The notes beneath the pieces were generated by a model that was given only the letters and a program-made list of their open reading frames with translations, made no database searches and was not told the origin of the DNA. Position numbers and translations under genes: made by a program. Below are positions 30,355 to 42,006 of a DNA stretch of 64,000 nucleotides, in pieces (position 1 is the first letter of the stretch; every line of letters starts with the position of its first letter). This DNA is from Selaginella moellendorffii (Eukaryota > Streptophyta > Lycopodiopsida > Selaginellales > Selaginellaceae), in the NCBI RefSeq assembly GCF_000143415.4, contig NW_003314302.1, forward strand, positions 933,820 through 997,819, written 5' to 3'.

Positions 30355-32766
30355 GTGGGATTATAGGGTGAGCATACCTGGATTGAGGAACCACTCCCTA
30401 GGCTATTGGGTAGGTTCATCCCTAAGAATACTTGCTAAGACATGATAGAAAGTGCAAAGCTATCTTCCTGGTCTGGAGGAGAATGACCGAAGGAAAGGTG
30501 TGAAGCCAAAAGCAAGAAGTATGGGGGTAGAACCAAACCATAGGAATCGAAGGGCATAACCAAGGTTGGTTATGCCAGCTGGGAGTGGAGAATCAAGTGG
30601 GGGCTCGAGGGTGTTGCCGCTAGCAACCGTGATGCCATGGAGAGTCTAAAATATGGAATTGTCCATGTTAGACTATATGGTAATTGGAAAGCTTGCAAAA
30701 AGGGAGGCCTTAGCAAGCTAAGGGACAGAGTTCCTTCAAGGTTCCCAAAGATGATTCTAGGTAGCTTAGTACCTAGAAAGGCCAAGTGTAAATGGTTCAA
30801 AGCACGTGCGAAATTAGAGTGGCGCAGCAAAAGCGTGGTCTTGAAGCTTGCCATGAGGCAAGGCTATCAAGGTTAGGGAAGTAGTTCCCGAGTGTTCAAA
30901 GAGAGGGCTTTGAACGAAAGTCGATGATCAAGGGCTTTCACACTTGTGCAGGAACCATGTTACAGTGGTCGGAGGACTTGCCAAAGCGAGATTGGCAAAT
31001 CAGGGGAACAAGTACCCTAGTTGAAGGTGATAACTTCAAAAAGGGTGGGCCATGGGGCCAAGCATGGAGGAGTCCATGCATGATCACAGACTTGTCAAGT
31101 GAGAGGACTTGGCAATGTGGAGGAATTAGGTTCTTAAGCTGTGATCTATAGCGCGCTTTGAGTATAAGTTGGTGCACTGGCGTGGGGAGTCACGCCAGGC
31201 ATCCTGGGTGATGCCGTCCATAGATGTATATACGGAGGTTGGGTTCGAGTCTTGACCCTCTAGTGCTTGGGTTCGAGTCCCAACTCACTAGGGCGTGGTG
31301 ATGGTTTGGAATATGAGGACACTCATTTTTCGGTGGTCATGGACTCTCAGTGTGGAGATTGCTTTGGGCACACTGCCAAGCGAGGGATGCCTCGGAGTTG
31401 TGATGCACGGTTAGATTGCTTAGAGTGAAAGCTCGGCATATCTAACTTGAACACTTTGGTGCAAAAGGCACTAAGGACGTGGTGAATGAGATGGGGACAC
31501 CCAGTCTCAGTTGCTATGGATCCTTGGCCGGAAGGGCTAGCTTGGGCGCACTGCCAAGTGTGGGGGATGCCCCCGGGGTCATAGTCAACAACCTATTAGA
31601 CCTATTAAGGGGTCAAAATGAGATCACTTGGTGACCTTATGGCTAAACAAGGACAAGGTCTTTGTTTGGATTAAGGAATATGATTCCTAGTTCAAAGTGT
31701 TGATTTGAACTATTGGTAAAGGTGTGGCTTGGTCAAGGTGACTAAGTGGGAAGGACACCTAAGGGAAATGAACTATTACAATACAATGGTATTATGAGTT
31801 CAAGAAAATAGTCTCCAGAGACAAGCCCATGGGTGGGTCACAAGGTTGGGCTAGGAAGAGAGCCTAGAACAGTGGGGAGACTTACTAGGGGTGAACACCC
31901 TAGTCTGGGCAAAGCAGATCCTTTGCTGTGGAACCAAAAGAATACCTCAAGGAGGGAGGTAATGATCTTATGTTGCTTGGTGCAACAATCCAAAGATAGG
32001 AGCAAAAGACGAGTGCCCAAGATAGGGCCGTGGAATCCATTGGAAAGAATCCAAGTGGCAAAGTTAGCCAAAGAACACTAATGTGTTTGATGCTAACGGA
32101 TTGCAGAAAAAGAAGTGGACTTCCAAGGATGGATTCCCAAGTGCTCTAATTTGGCAAAGGAAAGGCTCCAAATGAGGGAGCAGCTAAGTAGCCAAAAGAC
32201 AGGGCTGTGGACAACCCTAGCACAAATAATGATAAATGGAACATAATACCAATGGTGGCAAAAAAATTGAAAAGAGGATGAGGGTGCCCTCGAGTAGAGA
32301 ACTTCCTAGGAGGGGAAGTGGAGTTGCACAAAATGTGCAAGGCAAGGTGTCGAAGACACCTAGGAAATTGACTTCAAGAAGTCAAAAGTAAACGTTCCAA
32401 AGTGCAAAGGTAGATCAATGGAATCTGTGACTACTCAAGAATGAGTAGTGGAATTGAGTTAGAGAGGGTGTCTTTAACGGGTTTAGCGAGAATTGAACCA
32501 ATAAAAAGGAGCAACCCACCCCAGGTGGTCAAGTGAGTCTCTAAGTTGGAGAGACTATCCTCCTTAGAGGATGGGTAAGGCATGGTGAGCCTTTGGTGTC
32601 AAACCACTAACGAATATGGAGAAGGCATGGTGAGCCTTTAATGTCAAACCATTGACAAATATTGGCTAGGTGCCAAGGATGGAAATGGTAACACATGCGG
32701 GTGTTACTTTATAAAATGGTTTACCGTTCAATGAGGACATCGAACTTCATCTATGGGTGGTGGAGT
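30355..32766 (+). other. Element A internal region, second part: no recognised gene
   Basis: Collinear with 61139-63575 of D and with 54547-56950 (minus) of E. A 79-codon frame at 30637-30876 (MESLKYGIVHVRLYGN...) is open in A, D (61421-61660) and E (56663-56427, minus), but matches no family I know. Around 31242-31290, two GGTTCGAGTC motifs resemble tRNA B boxes. The purine-rich tract CTATGGGTGGTGGAGT ends the region at 32766. Confidence 0.75.
32751..32766 (+). promoter_or_regulatory. Element A polypurine tract
   Basis: CTATGGGTGGTGGAGT lies immediately before the 3' LTR start TGTGAGACAC. It is identical in D (63560-63575) and E (54562-54547, minus). Confidence 0.75.
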
Positions 32767-33359
32767 TGTGAGACACAAAATCCCTAGGCCCCAAAGTAGA
32801 GCTGGAAATGGTGCCACGTGGTAGTGGCCGAAGTGAAAGCCAAATGAGCGTAACACGTTTGGACTAAAAGCTCCGACTTGAAAGGTCGAGAGTGGGAGTG
32901 GAACTCCCAACAAAGTGCTCGAGGAACAAGCACGAAGCGAGCAATAAGCGAGGCTCCAAAAGGGGACCCAAAAAGGACCAACACATGACACGTGGAACTG
33001 TCTGAGATGGACTCGAGTTGGAGTCCGAAGTGGAGTCCGAGATAGACTCGAGTTGGAGTCTGAAGTGGAGTCCGAGATGGAGTCCGAGGTGGACCCGAGA
33101 TGGAGCCGAAATGGAGTCCGAGATGGAGTCCGAGATGGAGTCCGAGGTGGACCCGAGATGGACCCGAAATGGAGTCCGAGATGGAGTCTGAGGTGGAGTC
33201 CGAGGTGGACCCGAGACGGACCCGAAATGGAGTCCGAGATGGACCCGAGATGGAGTCCGAGATGGACCCGAAATGGAGTCCGAGATGGACTCGAGATGGA
33301 GTCCGAGATGGACCCGAGATGGAGTCCGAGATGGAGTCCGAAGTCGAGACCGAGACCGG

Positions 33360-33391
<32 letters not shown>

Positions 33392-33893
33392 TCGAGACCA
33401 ACACATGACACGTGGAAGTGTCCGAGATGGAGTCCGAGACGGACCCTAGTTGGAGTCCGAGATGGACCCAAAGTGGAGTCTGATATGGAGTCTGAAGTGG
33501 AGTCCGAGATGGAGTCTGATATGGAGTCTGAGATGGACCCGAAATGGAGTCCGAAGTGGAGTCCGAGATGGAGTCCGATATGGAGTCCGAGATGGACCCA
33601 AAGTGGAGTCCAAGGTGGACCAAGACGAAGTCCGAGATGGACCCGAGATGGAGTCCGAGATGGACCCGAGATGAAGTCCGAGGTGGAGTCCGAGGTGGAC
33701 CGAGACGGAGTCCAAGATGGACCCGAGATGGAGTCCGAGATGGACCGAGACGGAGCCCGAGATGGAGTCCAAGATGGAGTCCGAGAAGGACCCGAGATGG
33801 AGTCCGAGGTCGAGACCGAGACCGAGACCGAGACCGGGACCGAGACCGGGACCGAGACCAAGACCGAGGCCAAGGCTGAGACCGAGCCCGAGC
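32767..33893 (+). repeat. Element A 3' LTR, left piece (mosaic, with duplicated leader and minisatellite)
   Basis: It starts TGTGAGACACAAAATCCC like the 5' LTR. The leader AACACATGACACGTGGAA occurs twice, at 32980 and 33399. The first block (33000-33395) resembles the D/E subtype (GACTCGAGTTGGAGTCCG); the second (33399-33893) resembles element A's own 5' LTR (GACGGACCCTAGTTGG). The LTR breaks at 33893 in the GAGACC/GAGCCC zone, where TE2 begins. Confidence 0.82.
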
Positions 33894-36800
33894 GCCTATA
33901 CAATAATCTTGGAATTTCATCACTCTCCACACTATCAGGATTTAAACCCAATAGTAATGCCATCTCTTCTCTAATACGTCCACGCTCATGTTCAGTGGTC
34001 GAAGAACCCATCCGGTTGAGCAGATTATGGAGATGCGGATAGTGCTTGGCTAGACAATATACATGCCATAAATGATGACTGGTGTCTGTCCGATCAAATG
34101 GCTTCTGATATACCGTTCCATCTGCCATTTGGTTGATTTCTGCAGCCACCTCCTGGACTGGCCGGTTCTCTATCACCATCGCTCCAAGCCGTTTTGCAAG
34201 GTCCCCCAGAACATACGGTTTCTTCTCCCTAGTTTCCATACTGCAAGAGATGGGGTGCACTGCATATGTGTGCGTGTTCGCTGCAGTTTTAATTGGCGAG
34301 TCATCGATGATGAGGATTTCACTTGAGCTAGCAGTCCGGTTCATCACTACAGCCTCTGGCTTGACGAAGATGGGCTTGCTACCCCTCACATGGACCATAG
34401 TCAAGCAATCCTCCTGCGTTAGGAGAAAGTCAAATGGTAATATTACTCGCGTCTGATCGTGCATCATCTGTAGCAACGTTAATGCATTGTGGCGCATCAT
34501 GGATGTCCAAACTCCCAATTGCAAATTGAACCCGGCCCTCTGTTTTAAGTGTCGCATGGTCATTATTAGATCCCGCAGTTTCTCCCGTGTGATTAATGTG
34601 AATCTGTCTCTTTTGACCAACTTGCGACCACAGGCTTTGGAGGGTGCAATGACATTCGAGGACGAGCCACGCTCATGGGAGAAAAGGACACCGTTCAGAT
34701 GAAAAACGATACACTACCTTCGCCATGACTCTGAAATGAAATGCGTCAGCATAAAAAATGGTACAAGTCAATTTTACCATCTACAATATTAGCGAATGTT
34801 GCTCCCGATGGTCGTTGAGAGGGTTTTGGTCGAGGAAACGTGAAGGGTGGAAATACTCTCCTCTGCAATGTGGGGTCAATCGCATCCGATGGCGTGTGGG
34901 CACATGCCATTTCAGCTGTAGACTCTGGTACAACTGGCTCAACAGTGGCATGGGGTGGTTCCGATGGCGTGTGATCACACGCCATTTCAGCTGGTGCCTC
35001 CGTTGGCAAAGTGGACATGACCGAACAGGCAGCAGGGGCGGTGTAGGGAGGTTCTAACGGCGCGTAGTCAGACGATTGGGCACACGTTGAGTCCGTTGGA
35101 AATGAGGATACGACCGGCTCGGCGGCTGGGGCGGCCTCATGTGGGTCCAATGGCGCCTGGTCACCGTCAGTTGGATACGTGGACAAGATTGACTCAGTGG
35201 TATGGGCAGCATCAAGTGGAGCGTGGTCAGCTTGCTTGGCGTTGATATGGATAGTAGCCTCCACCAGCTCTGATGACTCTTGCAGCCAAGTAGAGTCCAC
35301 TGGCGGATCCATATGCATGTCCAAATATCTCCCTTCGATTGAGATGGTATCCTCCCGTGCTACTAAAAACAAACTCATTAGCACATTGAATCGACTATAC
35401 TGTATTTACCATCAACTGCTATTGAGGAACTAGGACCGATATCACTTGAGCGCACTGCTGATTCTGAAGGATTGGACATACGTTTCGACCCTTGCTTGGC
35501 ACTATCCTTCCTCGACACTAAAGGCTAGAGTTTGTAAATTCAACTGAATAATCTCTACTTACCATTTGCTCTGCGACCTACATGGACAATGTTAGAAATG
35601 GTAAAAGGTTAGGAATGGATGTATTATTATTTACCTGATGGTTTGTCTTGTATGACCTTCCTCCGCCGCTCTTTGGCCACCTCAGGCTGGCCATCGTCGT
35701 CATCATCGTCGTCGTCGTTATTGTGATCGTCACCATTGTGAGGACCATCCAAGTCCTCTTCGTCCTCCTCTTCTTCGTCCTCCTCTTCTTTGTCCTCCTC
35801 TTCGTCCTTCTGCTCTTCCTGCTCATTATCTTTCTCTGGCTCCTCATCCCCCTCCTGCATTTCTTCCATAGGCTGCTCAGGCTGGATGGCTTGTTCTTCC
35901 AGGACCATCTTGGGAAAATCATCTGGCCGAGTCTCCATCTCAAAATACAAGACATCCATAGCCTGTTTTAGTGCGTGACCTAGGACCGTATCCTCACCTG
36001 ACTGTCTTAACATGGTTTCTGCACGTTCTTGCACCCTTCGAAGACGACGAGATGAGAAAAACGTGGCCCTGCCTTGAAAAGCTTCCCTCATCCATTGTAC
36101 CTCTCCATTGAGATTGGGGAAGGGGAGTCTGCCATAGGAATCTGAGTCATGAGGTGGTGACTGCCTGCTTTCACTCAGCCCTTGATCTGCAATGAATGGC
36201 ATGAGCACACACGCCATAACCGCGAGGCATTACCTATCATCTTTTCGTTGCCCTTCTTCCTTTTCGAATCAAACGCCTCTGATCTCGACGACTGTCCAAC
36301 GTGCTTTCGCTTTTTATGACCACTGTCAGTTTGAGCTTGGCTGGTGCTTGCCTGTTTTGCCTTTGAAGAAGTTTCTCCTGCAAGGAATGGCATGAGACCA
36401 CACGCCATTGCAAATATAATTTGTACCTCCTTTTTTCCTATTGCTTTTCTGTTTGTCCTTCTTCGATGCGCCACCAGTGCGCTTTTCAGTCCTCGTGTCT
36501 GAATATTCACAACGATCTATAATCAAAATGGCGTGAGGCCTCACGTGACCTTACCTTATGCAGGTTGTGAGCTCGGCCCAACATGGGTATCTTCAACAGT
36601 AGCTGTTAACGCCGTTTCAGCATCTGGGGGTGGCCACGCTCCTGCATACAGAGCTTGTGAGATAACATTTAAACTTAAAGTGCATACTCACCAGGTTCGC
36701 AGAGAAGATACTGTTTTTCTTTGGCAACTGTAATTATATGCTCCATTGAAGTCACCTCTTCAATGGAGTTTGTCACCGCAACACACGGGACACCCTTGAG

Positions 36801-39489
36801 TAGTGCGGCTCGAAAGAATAGTCCGCCGCAGTTGTACTCGACAACGCATTTGCCCTTGGAGTCGGAAGCAGGTGACCCACCCGCTATTGCGTTGAAGACC
36901 CAGCTGAGCATTTCCCATGCTGCACCTGGAGCTTTCTTTGGATTCGAAAGCTCCATAGCCGTCTTCAGTTCCTCAGGCACGGGTAAATTGACCTCCCTCA
37001 GATCAATTCGATTGGCCTTGTCGAACAAAGCTGGGAAGTCACTCCAGTCCCACTCTGTTGCAGGACCAATAACAAGGGCGAGTGTGAAGATGCGGACATT
37101 CGTCGGTATCTTCTTCTTAGCCATTATCCCATGGATCTCCCGCATCTCCTTGCCTTTCAACCGAGCCTTCACCTCGTTCAAGGCCTTCCAGAACTTGTGA
37201 TAGGATTCGGAGTCGTAGATCATATAGTGGACTGAAGATTCCACCTCCGCAAGTCCCACCATTAAGTCAATGATGGAGCTGACTTCGTCTGCATGAGTGA
37301 TCTCCTCGTTTGTGAAGTCCATCACACAAAAGATGTTCTTGACCTGCTCATCTTCGCGGGAAACGATGCTCCTCCACCTTTGATCCTCATCCGAATTCAA
37401 GTATACCCGGTAAGGTTCTCGATAGGCCTCTGGTGCGGGGTCGAGCTGTTTCTGAAGCCGGCGGTCAACATCAATCTTAATGAAATTTGGATACTGATCC
37501 AACTTTTCAGCTTTACTTTTCGTGGCATCCCGCAGCAGATCGATGAACTTGGGGGCCCCCTTCACGTACTCGTCGATGTCTTCATTTGACAACTCCAGCG
37601 CTTCCATCATCTCTTGCGTGGTGTCGATGCTCACCCTCTCCACGGCCACTTGCTCGAAGATCCAATCCTTCAATAGCGCACGAGCTCTCAGAGTCGTGCA
37701 CAAGTCCTCGTATGTCACAATATGGCCGGGAGTCATTTTGGTCTTGTTGAAGACAACCTCACCACGTAGAAGAGCATTAGCCACTGTCAGAAGGTCGTCG
37801 TCGTCTAGAGACCGCGAGAAACGCAAGGCGTTGAGCTTCAAATCATTGGGCTTCCGGCCGTCCTCCACACCCATTGAGTTTGGCAACTCCCCGTCATAGT
37901 ACCTCCTCAGCACATCTACCCATTTGTCAAAAACAACTTTTGTCGCGAGTAGAATGTTATGGATGCTGAGTGTGTCATTGCCCCCAGTGTTTTCGAGAGA
38001 AGACTCGAGAATTCCTGCAATGGAAATGGCGTGAGGCCACATGCTATGCCACATACAACGAGGCTTACCTGCCAGGCGCTAGTTGCTAGTGCACGTCCTT
38101 GTCCTGGTTTTTGTGGCTTCTTCAGTTGAACCCAGAGCTTCCGTGTTCGTGCCAATGTCTCGTGCAGACCCGATTTGTAGCACGTTTCTTGCTTGACATT
38201 CTGCGCGTGGGAGATGTATATGATAGATCGGAGGGGCGAGTTGCCTTTTATCAGGCGGACAACTCTTGTCTTGAAGACTTTCTTCACCTCCTCGCCCACC
38301 ATAATATCCACAACTATCTCTTGCATCGCCAAGCTAGAATGCTGCCTGGAGACGGCATAAAACCGGATGTTCTGATCGTCCAACACCTTCCTATTGATCA
38401 AGTCTGGAAACCTCATCTCGCCCTTCATTTTTTGGTAGTAGGGGATCACGTCTGCGATGTCGGGTGTTACTGGACTTGCCAGCATCTTCTGCTTCAATTT
38501 CTCCACCCACTCATCAGATACTAGCCTGTGGTTGTATTTGCTTTGGATGTCGATACGGCTCACGTCGATTGTATATACTTTGTTGGAATAGTAACAAGTA
38601 CTATTATCTGCGACGATTTTTGCTGCCTCTTCTTGCTCTTTCTGCTCTTTGCGGCTCTTCTTTTTGGTGGGTGTAGTGTTCGAACCCGAGGCAATGGCAT
38701 CACTGAGTAGCTTCTTTTTTGGAGCAGGAGAGTCGGACGTCGGCTTGAGCTTGACCACCCTTTTCTGCTTCGAGGTAGTTTCCAGATCGACCCCCTTCCC
38801 CTTTGCTTCGCGAACTGGAGTCACTCTCAACGGCTCAATGTTGGAATATAGTTTTTGAACATCGCCGTAGGTGAGGTCCGTGGATTCCATGTGATCTTCA
38901 TAGACCCGCAGCGTCTTTGAAATTGTGGGCCTCCTGGACAACCTCTCCCTAGCTCCCTCTAGGAATTCCTCATAGCCGCTGCCCCCCTCCGGGAAGCCGC
39001 TAGGATGTGCAAGGTGGATCTTGAAGGCAGACGCTGTCTCTACCACAAGTGCCAGTCCATATTCTTGCATGGAACTGCATGGAGTGTCTGTCACTTGGAT
39101 GAGGATCCCCATGCATTCTTTTCTCCCACCATCTGTGTTGTACAGCCTCAGATCCTTGCCTTCCATCCCGAAAGTCCAACTGGTGAGCTCCTCCCCCTTC
39201 TCTGCATCCACATTGACAGTGGCTGGAAGAAGAACGCAATTCCTCGCCTGTTCAGAAATGCACAACAATTAGAGCTGACAGATGAAAAGCTAGTAGCTGG
39301 AAATAACATGAGGCCACACGCCATTCACCACTGCATCAGATGTCTTGAGGCTGCATCCTAAGATGGTGTGAGGCTACACGCCATCTGTAACCGGACTGCA
39401 CTCGAGAGCTCAATCGGTGCATGCCAATGTTGCTACTGAATGGCATGTGGCCTCATGCCATTTTCTACTTGGCCTAAAAGACTTACCAT
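33894..39489 (-). pseudogene. TE2 ParB-FCP1 gene, 3'-truncated and frameshifted
   Basis: The exon layout equals that of TE1, read on the minus strand from ATG 39489-39487. Lesions: a 1-bp deletion at about 37981 (GGGGGCAATG versus GGGGGTCAATG) shifts frame after KTLG. The TAG and Asp-to-His change at the FCP1 start are shared with TE1 (about 34712-34730). The last residues and 3' UTR are deleted at 33893, so the frame runs on into the LTR minisatellite. The DDSP motif keeps its first Asp here (IIDDSPIK), unlike TE1 and TE3. The ParB-like motif reads SRQHSS instead of SGQHSS. Confidence 0.82.
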
Positions 39490-42006
39490 TTGAAGCCGAA
39501 TGGAGGCGTGACAACCGGACTCGCTGGCGAATGTGCACTGTGTGTGCAGCGGATCGTAGCAGCAAGGCTACTCTGCCACTTACAGTTGGAGAGTGGCGCT
39601 GAAATCTCCCGGGACGCCAAGTGGGCTGCGTGTGGGTGGCGGAGTGGGCGGCGGAGTTGGCGGCGAAGTTACAAACTGGGTGTGTCTTGAAGTGGACGCC
39701 GATGCACACGAGCGCGATGCGAGCGCGAGTGTGATGCAAGCGCGAGTGGATGCCGATGCACACGAGAAACCTGTAGAGAAGTGGGAGCGCGAGTGGGAGC
39801 GCGATGCGAGCGCGAGTGTGCGAGCGCGAGTACGAAGCAAAATGCAAAACCTAACCTCACACGCGCGAAATGTCACGACGGTTGGTAATCCCGCCACGTC
39901 ATCATTTCTCGGACTTGGGCGCCACCATTAATTTCTGGATCGGCGTGCGCATGCGTGAAATCCAAAAGAAATCCGCAACGTCATCATTCCTCAGACTGCA
40001 TGCACGCGAAATCCAAAAGAAAGATCATGATTGAGATATCATTTAATACCCTCGCTATATTTATACCATGCATGATTGGATATTCCAAAGCATCTTGTAT
40101 TTCCAAAAATGCCAGATGTTCAGCTAAATAAATTGTCAGAGGATGACGTTCAAGCATGTGGGCTCATGCAATTTTGATCCCAAAAAATGCACCAAAAAAT
40201 GCTCGGTGTCATCTGGCGTTATCTCTTGAATAGCGTGGGGCCGCATGCCATTTTCAGGAGCACATAGGAGTATATTCCTAGAATATTCTGACACGCGCGA
40301 GATTGTTTTGAGTTTCCTGGAGATCCAACCGTTAGATCACAACTAGATTTTACAGAATGGTATACAATGTCCTTCTTGATGACCCTGCAAAGAAGCATCT
40401 CGATCGGACACCACATGAGACCACACGAGCCTTACAATGTTTCAGAGGCATTTGCCATAGATCCGACCGTTATTTTGCTCCAAGATTCTACAGTTTGGTG
40501 TGCATTGACCTTTCCATCGACACTGCAAAGGGACATCACAATTAGATGCGGGATCACAAGAAACCAACTTCACTAACTCTGGTTTCACCAAGATCTACGT
40601 AAAGAGTTATGAAATGAAAGGACCCTCTCTATTGAAATGTGTTTATGGTCCTAGGGGCATTGTGACATATCAAAGGATTTTGCATCAAGTTCTGTATTTG
40701 CATGTTTATCAAGTTACTGAATTGCTAAACCCTAAACCCTAAACCCTAAACATGTGGCAAATGCTGCGTGAAGAAAGATGCCCTTTCTGGGCAAATGCTG
40801 TAAGAGGCAGATTCCGAGTAGATGTATCTCAGGCCAGCGAAGGGGACAAACGAAAGCTAGCTATAAACATGACGGGATGCAAATAGATTACTAGGCTGGT
40901 CCTGCGAAAATCAAAAACCATAATTGAAAACATTGAAAATGCAAAAAGAAAGGTTTATAATATTTTTGAATTTTAAGCAACCAAATGAATGTAAGTAGGG
41001 CACGTGTTTGTAAGTTTAAAAATGCCTCAACCACTTAAATTCCCAAGTAAATAAAGCTGTTTCTATTTTTGGTACAGGTAAACTTTATAGCGTGTGGGCT
41101 CATGCAATTTTGAACCCAAAAATGCACCAAAAAATGCTCGACTAGCATTATTCTTTGAATGGCGTGTGGCCTTATATTGCCATAAATGGACGTACACACA
41201 CAGCATAATTATTCCTTTACATGGCGAATAATCTTGGCGCGAATCGCTGACATGGCATGGCAAAGTTCGAATCACTGACATGGCACAGCTGGATCGAGGC
41301 AAGGACATGATGTGACAAAGTTCAACCTCCGACAGCAAAGTCTAGAAGCTACTCAGTTTGAAATTTGTCAGAGGAATCATAAGATCTGGTTTGTCAGAGG
41401 ATTTGATGTGACGTTCAAGCGTGTGTTATTTTTGAATTCTCGAACTCATTCCTAGGTCTATCATTTTTGTGCGCCATGTTCTTGGTTCCGCTGAGCGCAG
41501 TGAGCGCTGCTTGTGTAAGCGGCGTTGTGAGCTGTGGTTTATGCGTCTACAAGCGGTTGCGGCATTGCGAGCGCCATTGCGAGCGGCAGTTTATGCGAGT
41601 GGCAGTTTGTGCGAGCGGCGCTACGAGCAGTTGCGGTGTTGCGAGCGGCACTGTCTTTGGTGTGGCTACCGCTTCCTCTTGATATTCGGCACTTGTGCTT
41701 CCTGGTATGTTCACCATGGAATGGTTTAGGACCACATTTAGAAATGGCATGAGGCCACATGCCATCTTGGGCCCTTGCAATTTCATGGCTAGCGTATTGT
41801 CATGTATGTTTTTACTTGCCTGCAGCTGTGTGTATATCAAGATGGCATGAGGGCTCATGCCAATTTTGTGAATGCGAAATTTCACGTGGGTGTCAATAGC
41901 ATGTTTGAATAATGGCATGTGGCCTCATGCTATTTGGTATGTTATGATTTAGGCCATTCTCCAATCATTTTTTGTATGGTCTTAACTACTTTTCTGCACT
42001 TTCAGA
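39490..42006. promoter_or_regulatory. TE2 divergent intergenic region
   Basis: Counterpart of 21881-24285, keeping the palindromes (for example near 40232, 41745 and 41841) and the CCCTAAA run (40728-40752). It includes about 120 bp (about 40858-40978) that TE1 lost. No gene recognised. Confidence 0.7.

Noticed and set aside
31140-31300. Functional tRNA gene around the two GGTTCGAGTC motifs
   Set aside because: No A box, acceptor stem pairing or cloverleaf could be assembled by eye around either motif.
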